Under the pieces are notes generated by a model that saw only the letters and a program-made list of their open reading frames with translations, had not been told where the DNA came from and did no database searches. The position numbers were made by a program, and so were the translations under genes. Shown here one piece after another: positions 33,983 through 41,491 of a stretch of DNA of 64,000 nucleotides. Source of the DNA: Halorubrum aquaticum (GTDB taxonomy: Archaea > Halobacteriota > Halobacteria > Halobacteriales > Haloferacaceae); the NCBI RefSeq assembly GCF_900113615.1, contig NZ_FOPZ01000010.1, forward strand, positions 35,191 through 99,190, given 5' to 3'. Each line of letters opens with the position of its first letter. The stretch's first letter is position 1.

Positions 33983-34885
33983 ATGAACCTCAGACGCACG
34001 CTCCTCATCACGCCCGCTTCGGACGAGGACCTCATCCGAAAGGGTCGCACGACGGACGCGGACGCGCTGTTCCTCGACCTGGAGGACGCCATCCTCTCGG
34101 AGCGGAAGGACGGAACCCGGAGCGACCTCGTCGAGTTCCTCGCCTCGGACCCCGACATCGACAAGTCGGTCGCCGTGCGGATCAACGCCGTCACCACGAA
34201 GTGGTGGTACGACGACCTGATCGAGACCGTCACGGCGGGCGGAGACCACATCGACAGCGTCATCGTCCCGAAGGTCTCGAAGGTCGAACAGCTCCACGCC
34301 GTCGACCTGCTGTTGCGACAGGTCGAAGTGAACGCCGGGGTGGAGACCGGCGAGATCGGCCTGATCCCACAGCTCGAGAGCGCGACGGCGGTCAACAACG
34401 CGACGCGGATCGCCCGGTCGGTGGATCGGTTGACTGCCCTCCTGTTCGGTCCCGGTGACTACGCGGCGAGCATCGGGGTCGGCGAGACCGGGGAGGAGTC
34501 GGAAGTGGGGCAACACTGGGAGTACGCGCGTTCCCGAGTGGTGAACGCGGCGAGGGAGGTGGGGATCCAGGTGATAGACGGGATGTATCCCGAAACGGGC
34601 GACACGCAGGGGTTCCGTACGGCGTGTCAGCGGAGCCGCGCGCTCGGGTTCGACGGGAAGACGGTCGTCCATCCGAACCAGATCCACATCGCGAACGAGA
34701 TCTTCACGCCGAGTCCACAGGACGTCCGGCGCGCGCGCCGGATCTACGAGGCGTACACCGCGTCCGATCACGAGGAGCGCGGGACCATCGAGATCGACGG
34801 GCAGGTGATCGACGAGGAGACGTTCGAGATGGCCAAGGAGATCGTCGAGAAGGCGACGGAGGCCGACGAGCTGTCCGACGGCTGA
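33983..34885 (+). CDS. HpcH/HpaI aldolase / citrate lyase beta-like (CitE) protein
   Basis: A 300-residue TIM-barrel lyase of the CitE / malyl-CoA lyase group. The start MNLRRTLLITPASDEDLIRKG is typical. The metal and substrate residues appear in ADALFLDLEDAILSERKDGTR, VAVRINAVTTKWWYDDL, IGLIPQLESATAVNNATRIA and LLFGPGDYAASIGV. Near the end, GFDGKTVVHPNQIHIANEIFTPS is the standard CitE tail. It should make or split C-C bonds next to a CoA thioester or free acid such as malyl-CoA or citramalyl-CoA; the exact substrate is open. It converges on the IclR gene (5 bases apart) and may belong to that regulon. Confidence 0.88.
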   Translation: MNLRRTLLITPASDEDLIRKGRTTDADALFLDLEDAILSERKDGTRSDLVEFLASDPDIDKSVAVRINAVTTKWWYDDLIETVTAGGDHIDSVIVPKVSKVEQLHAVDLLLRQVEVNAGVETGEIGLIPQLESATAVNNATRIARSVDRLTALLFGPGDYAASIGVGETGEESEVGQHWEYARSRVVNAAREVGIQVIDGMYPETGDTQGFRTACQRSRALGFDGKTVVHPNQIHIANEIFTPSPQDVRRARRIYEAYTASDHEERGTIEIDGQVIDEETFEMAKEIVEKATEADELSDG

Positions 34886-34890
34886 ACGGG

Positions 34891-35679
34891 TCAGTTCGAG
34901 TGGACGTGCCAGGAGTGCTTCGGCGAGAAGGTCGCCTGCGAGTCGTACCAGGAGGTGAGCGAGAGTTCGACGCGTTCGATCGCCTCGAGCAGGCGGTCGC
35001 CCGCCGAGAGCGGGCTACCGGAGTCGCCCGGAACGGTCACCGTCAGCGCGCCCATGACGGTCCCGTCCTGGCGGGAGAGCACGCCGGCGAACGTCCGGTC
35101 CGAACTCCCGGAGCGCGTCTCGACCGCGTACCCTCGGCGGCGGATACGATCGAACCGGTCCCGGACGTCGTCGTCCACCTGGGAGACGTCGTCCTCCTCG
35201 GGAGCGTCGTCGGGTTCCCCGTCGTCGCTTCGCTCGCGTTCGGCGAGCATCACGGGTCCGACGATCGATTCAGAGAGCGGCGTCCGTTCCCCGAGGTGTC
35301 GCTCCCGGACGCCCGGGTAGTATCCCTCCTGAGCGATCATCGTCGCGTCGCTCTCCTCCTTGAGAAAGAGGTGTACGACGCCGTCGGTCTCGGCCGCCAG
35401 CGACTTCATCTCGATCCGCGCCGCCTGATAGAGCGGCGACTGGTCGCGGAGCCTCCCGCCGAGCCGGAGCAGCTTCGTCGAGACGTGGTACTGTCTGTCG
35501 TGATGGGTCACGTACCCGCAATCGACAAGCGTCGACAGGTGGCTGTGTACCGTGCTCTTGCTCATCTCGAGCGTGGTGGCGACCTCGGTGACGCCGGCAC
35601 CGTCCTCCTGCTGGAGCAGTTCGAGAATGGTGAGCGATTTCTCGGTGGTCCCGACTCGATTCGGCGATGGTTCAGCCAT
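34891..35679 (-). CDS. IclR-family transcriptional regulator
   Basis: A 262-residue regulator. Residues about 12-75 are a winged helix-turn-helix (TTEKSLTILELLQQEDGAGVTEVATTLEMSKSTVHSHLSTLVDCGYVT), and 80-255 form the effector-binding IclR domain, interrupted by an acidic insert (DGEPDDAPEEDDVSQVDDD). The start is ATG 35679. The effector is probably a small organic acid from the pathway encoded around it. Four GTTC-N9-GAAC-type sites, one in its own promoter, are candidate operators. Confidence 0.88.
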   Translation of the reverse strand: MAEPSPNRVGTTEKSLTILELLQQEDGAGVTEVATTLEMSKSTVHSHLSTLVDCGYVTHHDRQYHVSTKLLRLGGRLRDQSPLYQAARIEMKSLAAETDGVVHLFLKEESDATMIAQEGYYPGVRERHLGERTPLSESIVGPVMLAERERSDDGEPDDAPEEDDVSQVDDDVRDRFDRIRRRGYAVETRSGSSDRTFAGVLSRQDGTVMGALTVTVPGDSGSPLSAGDRLLEAIERVELSLTSWYDSQATFSPKHSWHVHSN

Positions 35680-35709
35680 ACGTAACGATCGATCCACGAG
35701 TACAAATCT

Positions 35710-35726
35710 GTTCGGATATACTAAAT
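35710..35726. promoter_or_regulatory. Candidate operator 1, iclR promoter (imperfect)
   Basis: GTTCGGATATACTAAAT. It matches the site at 35950 in 13 of 17 positions but has lost the right-hand GAAC half. It overlaps the AT-rich TATA region of the iclR promoter on the minus strand, about 30-45 bases upstream of the start, so binding would autoregulate the gene. Confidence 0.45.
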
Positions 35727-35813
35727 ATTTGAAGTGAAGGCGGTCGTGTTCGGGACGGGATCGGGTGCGACGGCGAGGACATGCCGGCCCGCGGCGGAGC
35801 GTATCACATGGAC

Positions 35814-35830
35814 GTTCATTATAGTAGAAC
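35814..35830. promoter_or_regulatory. Candidate operator 2
   Basis: GTTCATTATAGTAGAAC, a 17-base inverted repeat with GTTC and GAAC arms separated by nine AT-rich bases. It is upstream of iclR. Spacing is the same as in the sites at 35950 and 36990. Confidence 0.45.
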
Positions 35831-35949
35831 GGCGTCGTGGGGTGTGAAGACAACACATACCTAGATCCGGGAGTTAGAGGACGAATAATCGGTGTTTTCG
35901 AACTGGGGGTTCGTTTCCGCCGATCAAGCAGCGCGATCGGACCGAGGTC

Positions 35950-35966
35950 GTTCAGATATACTGAAC
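35950..35966. promoter_or_regulatory. Candidate operator 3 (perfect palindrome)
   Basis: GTTCAGATATACTGAAC: arms GTTCAG and CTGAAC, centre ATATA. It is the most symmetrical of the four sites and the best model for the operator sequence. Confidence 0.5.
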
Positions 35967-35987
35967 GAATTTGCTCGGCGTGGCGAC

Positions 35988-36067
35988 GGACCGCGACGAA
36001 TGACGATGGACCGCGACGAATGGCGACGGACGATGACGGATGGCGACGGACGACGACTGACAGGACG
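35988..36067. repeat. Four 20-bp tandem repeats
   Basis: Units GGACCGCGACGAATGACGAT (35988-36007), GGACCGCGACGAATGGCGAC (36008-36027), GGACGATGACGGATGGCGAC (36028-36047) and a more diverged fourth (36048-36067). The first two differ at three positions. The array sits downstream of the reductase stop and upstream of iclR. Confidence 0.7.
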
Positions 36068-36163
36068 GGCGACCACGGACGATCGAAAAGAAGCGGTGAG
36101 TTCGTTGGCAGCGAGGACGCGACGCCACCTTCGGGCGATCCGTAGCTTGGCGGTCTCCGTCGA

Positions 36164-36982
36164 TCAGCCCGACCAGGCCGGCGCGTACGGCGGGTCGTAC
36201 TGCCGGTCGCGACGGTCGATCCCGTCGATCCGCTCCACGTCCGCCGCCGAGAGTTCGAGGTCTCGGGCACGGACGTTGTCGACGATGTGGTCGCGGCTCG
36301 TCGCCTTCGGGATCGGGACGACGCCCTTCTCCATGGCCCACGCGATGCTGACGCGTGCCGGGCTGACACCGTGTGCGTCGCCGATCTCCACGAGTTCCGG
36401 CACGTCGAGGACGCGCCCGTTTCCGAGCGGCGCGTACGCGACGAGGTCGATGTCGTGGGAGTCACAGTACGTCCGGAGTCGTCGCTGGGGGAGAAGCGGA
36501 TGCATCTCGACCTGGAGCGCGTCGATCGGGACTGGCGCCCGGTCGCGGGCCTCGTCGATCTCCTCCGGGGTCATGTTACAGACGCCGAGCCGGTCGAAGA
36601 CCCCCTCGTCGTGGAGGTCCGCGACCGCGTCGAAGGTCGCCTCCGGATCGTAGCCGTCGGCCGGCCAGTGGACGGCGTAGAGGAGGTCGACGCGGTCGAC
36701 GCCGAGCCGGTCGAGACACGCGTGTGCGTTCTCCTTGACGCTCGCCGCCGAGTAGTCGTCGGTGAACTTCGGATGTAACACCTTGGTGGCGAGGAAGACG
36801 TCCTCGCGATCGACGTCGGCGGCGGCGATCCCCTCGCCGACGGCGACCTCGTTCCCGTACGCCTCCGCGGTGTCGACGTGTCGATACCCCTCCTCCAGTG
36901 CGGTCCGGACGCTCCGGACGCAGTCGTCGTGCTCCGTGACCCGGTACGTACCGAGCCCCGGCGCGGGAATGTCCCCTGTCAT
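36164..36982 (-). CDS. Aldo/keto reductase
   Basis: A 272-residue NADPH-dependent reductase with a TIM barrel. The catalytic tetrad is visible: Asp in HVDTAEAYGNE, Tyr in the same segment, Lys in VFLATKVLHP and His in LLYAVHWPADG. The cofactor loop near the end (VVPIPKATSRDHIVDNVRARDLELS) is typical. Expected to reduce an aldehyde or ketone; substrate unknown. Its promoter contains TTACTATAC (near 37011-37019 on the minus strand) and an operator-like site between that box and the start codon, so it is a likely member of the IclR regulon. Confidence 0.88.
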   Translation of the reverse strand: MTGDIPAPGLGTYRVTEHDDCVRSVRTALEEGYRHVDTAEAYGNEVAVGEGIAAADVDREDVFLATKVLHPKFTDDYSAASVKENAHACLDRLGVDRVDLLYAVHWPADGYDPEATFDAVADLHDEGVFDRLGVCNMTPEEIDEARDRAPVPIDALQVEMHPLLPQRRLRTYCDSHDIDLVAYAPLGNGRVLDVPELVEIGDAHGVSPARVSIAWAMEKGVVPIPKATSRDHIVDNVRARDLELSAADVERIDGIDRRDRQYDPPYAPAWSG

Positions 36983-36989
36983 GCGTCCG

Positions 36990-37006
36990 GTTCACATATT
37001 CGGAAC
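36990..37006. promoter_or_regulatory. Candidate operator 4, reductase promoter
   Basis: GTTCACATATTCGGAAC, again GTTC and GAAC nine bases apart with ATAT at the centre. It lies between the TATA-like box (about 37011-37019) and the ATG at 36982 of the aldo/keto reductase, where a bound protein would block transcription. Confidence 0.5.
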
Positions 37007-37052
37007 GGGTATAGTAAGTGTTGTCGTGTGACAACCGAGTCGGCGGTTCCGA

Positions 37053-37736
37053 TCAGACGTCGTCGGGCGAATCGACGACGCGAACGCCGGCGTCCTCGAT
37101 CAGTTCGTGGACGCCGAGCAGGTCGGCCAGCGTCTCACCGTCGTCGATCCGCTCGCGCAGGGTGGCCTCGTGGTCGGCGACGTCCGCCGCGGCTGCCGCC
37201 GTAGCGTCGGCCGTCTCGCGTGGGACCACGGTGACCCCGTCGGCGTCGCCGACGACGACGTCGCCCGGTCGGACGGCGACGCCGCCGACCGACACCGGCA
37301 CGTTCACCGAACCGGGAGTCTCCTTCACCGCACCCGCCTGCGAGACGGCCGCGGAGAACACCGGGAACTCGCTCTCCGCGAGGTGGTCCGTGTCCCGGAC
37401 GTTGCCGTCGGTGACGACCCCGCCGAGCCCCCGTCGTCTCGCGTTGCGCGTGAGGAGTTCCCCCCAGACGGCCGCCCGCTTCGACTCGGTGGCGACGACG
37501 AGGACGTCGCCCGGCTCCGCCAGATCCGACGCGAGGTGGACCATCGCGTTGTCGCCCGGCGGAACCCGCACCGTACAGGCGGGACCACAGACCGTGACCT
37601 CGTCGTTGATCGGTCCGATCTCCGGGTCCATCGCCGTTCGTTCCCCCAGCGCCTCGTGAACGCTCGCGGAGTCCGAGGCGGCGAGCGCGTCGATCGTTTC
37701 CCCGTCCGGCCGTTCGAAGTCCTTCACGACGACCAT
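37053..37736 (-). CDS. RraA-like aldolase (HMG/CHA aldolase family)
   Basis: A 227-residue protein of the RraA family. The key motif is GLGGVVTDGNVRDTDHL (G-G ... R-x-D), used by 4-hydroxy-4-methyl-2-oxoglutarate and 4-carboxy-4-hydroxy-2-oxoadipate aldolases to hold the metal and pyruvate; the same fold gives oxaloacetate decarboxylases. PGDVVVGDADGVTVVPRE is the second family hallmark. The start is ATG 37736. The insertion sequence begins 63 bases upstream of the start, so its own promoter region was split or displaced by the element. Confidence 0.85.
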   Translation of the reverse strand: MVVVKDFERPDGETIDALAASDSASVHEALGERTAMDPEIGPINDEVTVCGPACTVRVPPGDNAMVHLASDLAEPGDVLVVATESKRAAVWGELLTRNARRRGLGGVVTDGNVRDTDHLAESEFPVFSAAVSQAGAVKETPGSVNVPVSVGGVAVRPGDVVVGDADGVTVVPRETADATAAAAADVADHEATLRERIDDGETLADLLGVHELIEDAGVRVVDSPDDV

Positions 37737-37790
37737 ACGCCCGAGATTCGCCGACGGGTCAAGAACGTACCGGCGGTCCTCGTCCCCCCC

Positions 37791-38503
37791 GGGAGCAGGG
37801 TCGTGTTTAGTTAAGGATGAAGAGTGAGGCGGAGTGATTTCTTGCTGGTCTATGGCAGAAATCGCCCGCCTCAACGGATGTACAGACTGGATTGATTTGG
37901 ATTTTGTGGAGCGCCAGCGGACACCCGAGCGTGCGATGAAGATTGGTATTCAACTCCAGTTAGCGGGGCTGTCGCTGTCGAATACCGTTTCTCTTCTCGA
38001 GGAACTGGGTGTCGAGCGATCTCGCAAGGCAATCCACGATTGGATACAGAAGGCTGATCTACAGCCCACAGAAGGCCGAAGCCCGAATCACGTTGCGATT
38101 GACGAAACCGTGATTCGAATCAATGATCAGCAATTCTGGCTGTACGCTGCGGCTGATCCTGAGACGAACGATCTGCTACACCTCCGATTATTTTCGACGA
38201 CAACGACCGCATTAACCGAGATGTTTCTCCGAGAACTCCGCGAAAAACATGAGATTGAATCTGCCGTATTTCTCGTCGATGGCGCTCAACACCTCCAAAC
38301 TGCGCTTGCTAGAGCTGGACTCCGATTTCAGACAGAACGCCATGGAAATCGGAATGCCATCGAACGGATCTTTCGAGAACTCAAACGCCGAACGTCTTCG
38401 TTCTCAAACTGTTTCAGCCATGTTGAGCCTCAAACCGCCGAAAAGTGGCTCCAAGCATTTGCTGCCTGGCTCAATGCTCCAAACTAAACACGACCGGGAG
38501 CAG
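37791..38503. mobile_element. IS6-family insertion sequence with 8-bp target duplication
   Basis: The element covers 37799-38495 (697 bp). Its ends are GGTCGTGTTTAGTT (37799-37812) and the inverted copy AACTAAACACGACC (38482-38495). The flanking octamer GGGAGCAG is present on both sides (37791-37798 and 38496-38503), the 8-bp duplication expected for the IS6 family. The ends are intact and the target repeats identical, so the insertion is probably recent. Its base composition is clearly more AT-rich than the surrounding genes. Confidence 0.93.
37852..38487 (+). CDS. IS6-family transposase
   Basis: A 211-residue DDE transposase starting MAEIARLNGCTDWIDLDF. An N-terminal helix-turn-helix-like part (LSNTVSLLEELGVERSRKAIHDWI) precedes the catalytic region: Asp84 in HVAIDETVIRI, Asp143 in FLVDGAQHLQTA and the Glu in NRNAIERIFRELKRR. 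Length and wording match the short haloarchaeal IS6 transposases. The frame is intact, so the element may be active. Codons are visibly less GC-biased than in host genes. A longer frame from 37834 is possible but the ATG at 37852 fits the family. Confidence 0.93.
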   Translation: MAEIARLNGCTDWIDLDFVERQRTPERAMKIGIQLQLAGLSLSNTVSLLEELGVERSRKAIHDWIQKADLQPTEGRSPNHVAIDETVIRINDQQFWLYAAADPETNDLLHLRLFSTTTTALTEMFLRELREKHEIESAVFLVDGAQHLQTALARAGLRFQTERHGNRNAIERIFRELKRRTSSFSNCFSHVEPQTAEKWLQAFAAWLNAPN

Positions 38504-38543
38504 GGGCTAAACACTTTTTTCGGTCCGTGCGGTCAGTCGAGGT

Positions 38544-39986
38544 GTGAGCCGAATTCACACACGCTCGGCGACGGAGCTCGCCGAGGAGATCCGCGAGGGG
38601 GATCGATCCCCGGTCGAGGTCGTCGAGCACCTACTGGACAGGATCGACGAGCGGAACGACCGGACGAACGCGTTCGTGACGGTGACCCGAGAGCGGGCGC
38701 TCGATCGGGCGAAGGAGGCGGAACGGGCCGTCGAAGCCGGGGAGTCGCTGGGCCCGCTCCACGGGGTCCCCGTGGCAGTCAAGGACCTCAACGACGTGGC
38801 GGGCGTGCGAACGACCTCGGGCTCGCTGCTGTTCGAGGACCGGATCGCCGAGTCGTCGGACCCGTTCGTCCGACGGCTGATCGACGCCGGGGCGATCGTG
38901 ATCGGGAAGACGAACACGCCGGAGTTCGGCCTCGGCTGTACGACGGACAACCGCGTCGTCGGGCCGACCGGGACCCCGTTCGACCCGACGCGGATCGCCG
39001 GGGGCTCGTCCGGAGGGGCGGCGGCGGCGCTGGCGGACCGGCTCGTCCCGCTGGCACAGGGGACCGACACCGGGGGATCGATCCGGACGCCGGCGTCCTG
39101 TTGTAACGTGTTCGGCCTCAAGCCCTCCTTCGGCCGAGTGCCGCGGGTCGGCCGGCCGAACGCGTTCGGCGACCACACCCCGTTCTCGCACACCGGTCCG
39201 ATGACCCGTACCGTCGAGGACGCGGCGCTCATGCTCGACGTGATGGCCGGACCGGACCCGCGCGACCCGTTCAGTCTCCCCGACGAGGGGACGGACTACC
39301 TCGCCGCGACCCGGGAGCCGATCGACGACCTCGAGGTCGCCTACAGCCCGAACTTCGGCGTCTACCCGGTCGCGTCGTCGGTTCGGTCCGTCGTCGACGA
39401 CGCCGTGGGGGCGTTCGAGGATGCCGGCGCGACCGTCGAGCGGGCGGATCCTGACCTCGACCTGGACCAGTCGGACGTCCTCGACGCGTTCTACACGTTC
39501 GCGAAGGTGAAGTGGGAGGCCCTGTTCGACGGGCTCGAGGCCGAACACGGGTTGGACCCGCGGGGAGAGGACCGGTCCGACCTCCGGCCGATCACCGTGG
39601 AGACGATCCTCGAGAGCGACTCGGTCACGACCCGGGAGTACAAGTCGGCCGACGGGACGCGGACGCGGGTGTACGACGCGGTCGTCGACCTGCTCGGGGA
39701 GTACGACGTCCTCGTGACGCCGACGCTCGGCGTCGAGCCGTTTCCCCACGGGGAGCATCCCACGGAGATCGAGGGGACCGAGATCGAGCCGCTCCGCGGA
39801 TGGCTCCTCACCCAGCCGTTCAACTTCTCGGGACATCCGGTGGGGGCCGTCCCCGCCGGGATCTCGGACGACGGGCTCCCCGTCGGGATGCAGGTCGTCG
39901 GACGGCGTCAGGCCGAGGAGGACGTGTTGGCCGCCAGCGCCGCGATCGAGCGGGAACGTCCCTGGCACGACGACTACCCGGCGTGA
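38544..39986 (+). CDS. Amidase (amidase signature family)
   Basis: A 480-residue hydrolase with the Ser-cisSer-Lys triad: Lys in GVPVAVKDLNDVAGVRTT, the cis-Ser in IAGGSSGGAAAALADR, and the nucleophilic Ser in QGTDTGGSIRTPASCC. It hydrolyses amide bonds of small substrates and is related to GatA, but the operon context is catabolic rather than tRNA-dependent, so I favour a general amidase. The start is GTG 38544, only 48 bases from the insertion sequence's right end. The T-rich ACTTTTTTCGG just upstream may serve as its promoter. Confidence 0.88.
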   Translation: MSRIHTRSATELAEEIREGDRSPVEVVEHLLDRIDERNDRTNAFVTVTRERALDRAKEAERAVEAGESLGPLHGVPVAVKDLNDVAGVRTTSGSLLFEDRIAESSDPFVRRLIDAGAIVIGKTNTPEFGLGCTTDNRVVGPTGTPFDPTRIAGGSSGGAAAALADRLVPLAQGTDTGGSIRTPASCCNVFGLKPSFGRVPRVGRPNAFGDHTPFSHTGPMTRTVEDAALMLDVMAGPDPRDPFSLPDEGTDYLAATREPIDDLEVAYSPNFGVYPVASSVRSVVDDAVGAFEDAGATVERADPDLDLDQSDVLDAFYTFAKVKWEALFDGLEAEHGLDPRGEDRSDLRPITVETILESDSVTTREYKSADGTRTRVYDAVVDLLGEYDVLVTPTLGVEPFPHGEHPTEIEGTEIEPLRGWLLTQPFNFSGHPVGAVPAGISDDGLPVGMQVVGRRQAEEDVLAASAAIERERPWHDDYPA

Positions 39987-40019
39987 ACGTCGAGAACGGA
40001 GCGCGGTGGCGGATCGTTT

Positions 40020-40466
40020 TCAGTCCGTCATCACGGTGACGACGGGGCAGTCCACGTCGAGCAGCACGTCCTGGGTGATGCTCCCGAACAGCGCCTTGCC
40101 GACGGGCGACCGCCGTCGCCCGCCGAGCACGAGGAAGCGCGGGTCGAGGTCGTTCGCCATCGAGACGATCTCCTCGGACGGCTCCCCGACGGCCCCGCGC
40201 GCGTCGACGCGAGCGCTGTCGGCCTCCGGGACGGCATCGCGGACCGCACGGCGGGCGAACCGAGCGGCGCTCTCCTTCTCCTGGGTGATCGAGATGTCGT
40301 GGAACCGCTTCGAGCTCTCGATGGTCTCCTTGTGGTCCTCGAACTCCGACCGCGGGACGACGTGGAACGCCGTGACGGTGTCGTCGTATCGCTCCGCGAG
40401 CTCGTAGCCCAGGGGGACGACGCGGTTCATGGCCTCGGTCTCGCCGACAGCTATCAGAACGGTCAC
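40020..40466 (-). CDS. Universal stress protein UspA-family
   Basis: A 148-residue single-domain Usp. The start MTVLIAVGETEAMNRVVPLGYELAERYDD is the first strand and helix, and GGRRRSPVGKALFGSITQDVLLDVDCPVVTV carries the G-x2-G-x9-G(S/T) ATP-binding pattern. Such proteins act in stress or energy sensing, usually as dimers. It is convergent with the amidase gene and has AT-rich TGTAATATAGATT (near 40490 on the plus strand) as promoter region. Confidence 0.88.
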   Translation of the reverse strand: MTVLIAVGETEAMNRVVPLGYELAERYDDTVTAFHVVPRSEFEDHKETIESSKRFHDISITQEKESAARFARRAVRDAVPEADSARVDARGAVGEPSEEIVSMANDLDPRFLVLGGRRRSPVGKALFGSITQDVLLDVDCPVVTVMTD

Positions 40467-40651
40467 ACCCGTGGTGATCGATCCCCCCTGTAATATAGAT
40501 TGGCCCCGGGACCCGCGTGAACCCGCGTATTCGAGACGAACCCGTGTGTCGAAGGATCGGAGAGCGGGGGTGGGGGCCGTACGTCCGGCGGCGGCGGATC
40601 GATTCCGCTGCGGAAGCGTTTATGTGGGTACGGTGACCGGGTAGAGACACC

Positions 40652-41317
40652 ATGTCAACCGACAACCCGCTCTTCGCGTCCGGCGTCCTCACCACCGAGG
40701 AGGGATCGGTGACGTTCTCCGAGGAGTTCGAGGAGGCAGTCGAAACGTACCTGTCGCGGTTCGAGGGACACACGAACGAGGAGTTCGCCGCCGAGATCGA
40801 AGCCGCCGTCGGCGACGACGTCGCGGTCGAGCCGCTGGCGGCGCTCGGCGAGGAGGACCCGCGAACGATCGCCGAGCTGTGCGCCCTCGCCGAGCGGCTG
40901 GGGACCGACGACGGGAAGGCGGACGGAAACCCGGTACAGCTGCTCCCGTCCCTGCGACTGTTTCGGGACGACGACGTTCGGTCGGACGGCGCGCCCGAGT
41001 CGTTCGTCCCCGTTCCCGCGACGCAGCTTCCACAGCTGTTACGGATCTACTCGCCGGCGCTCGTGTACGTGTGGCTCGACGACTCCGAGAAGTGTGACCT
41101 CGCGAAGCGCGACCTCGAGACGGTGTTCGAGGAGCCACAGGACGTGATGCCGTTCGCGGTGTACGGCTCCGCGTACAAGGAGTTCCTCGACCGGGAGTAC
41201 TCCCTGACGGCGGGTCCGGCGGTGTTGTTCACGCGCGACGGCGCGGTCGAGGCACGGATCTACGGCGCTCACGGGCCCGGTACCATCGAGACGGAGCTCG
41301 AACGACATCGGCGGTGA
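40652..41317 (+). CDS. Thioredoxin-like fold protein without CxxC
   Basis: A 221-residue acidic protein. Residues about 1-125 are a helical domain of unknown type (TFSEEFEEAVETYLSRFEGHTNEEFAAEI). Residues 128-221 look like a thioredoxin fold: SPALVYVWLDDSEKCDLAKRDLE, AYKEFLDREYSLTAGPAVLFTRDGAVEARIYG (the cis-Pro region is TAGPAV). The active site keeps only one Cys (DSEKCD), so it is unlikely to be a disulfide reductase. Function unknown. It lies just before the ABC transporter genes but has its own start and gap. Confidence 0.7.
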   Translation: MSTDNPLFASGVLTTEEGSVTFSEEFEEAVETYLSRFEGHTNEEFAAEIEAAVGDDVAVEPLAALGEEDPRTIAELCALAERLGTDDGKADGNPVQLLPSLRLFRDDDVRSDGAPESFVPVPATQLPQLLRIYSPALVYVWLDDSEKCDLAKRDLETVFEEPQDVMPFAVYGSAYKEFLDREYSLTAGPAVLFTRDGAVEARIYGAHGPGTIETELERHRR

Positions 41318-41388
41318 GCCCGTCCCGCCGGGGAGGATCCGGCCGAGATCGTCGAGCCGTCCCGGAATGACACCCCCATCCACCCGAA

Positions 41389-41400
41389 CTTTTATTAAGT
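41389..41400 (+). promoter_or_regulatory. ABC transporter operon promoter
   Basis: ACTTTTATTAAG is an AT-rich TATA-like box in GC-rich sequence, centred near 41394. A start about 26 bases downstream would fall close to 41420, a few bases before an ATG at 41429 that opens a short upstream frame. Confidence 0.45.
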
Positions 41401-41428
41401 ATTGGAAGAAGCCGACATACACCCCACA

Positions 41429-41491
41429 ATGGCGATAACGGAGAGTATACACACTATCGAGAGGTCCGCACAGACCGATGAGCATCGCTGA
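41429..41491 (+). CDS. Short upstream frame overlapping the first permease
   Basis: A 20-residue frame (MAITESIHTIERSAQTDEHR) opens at the first ATG of the predicted message and ends 14 bases inside the permease gene in another frame. It resembles the arrangement at amt, also a transporter with a 20-codon upstream frame. It may be a regulatory leader peptide or a chance frame. Confidence 0.3.
   Translation: MAITESIHTIERSAQTDEHR

Larger units (their letters stand above)
35680..36163. other. Intergenic region between iclR and the aldo/keto reductase
   Basis: About 480 bases. It holds the iclR promoter, three of the operator-like sites and a 20-base tandem repeat array (35988-36067). A plus-strand frame at 35837-36145 spans the array but has no family likeness and a repeat-driven composition, so it is not called. 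Confidence 0.5.

Noticed and set aside
35837..36145. 102-codon plus-strand frame between iclR and the reductase
   Set aside because: It runs through the tandem repeats, has no domain likeness, and overlaps operator-like sites.
37834..38487. Foreign metabolic gene inferred from low GC
   Set aside because: The AT-rich stretch is fully explained by the IS6 element with its inverted ends and target duplication.
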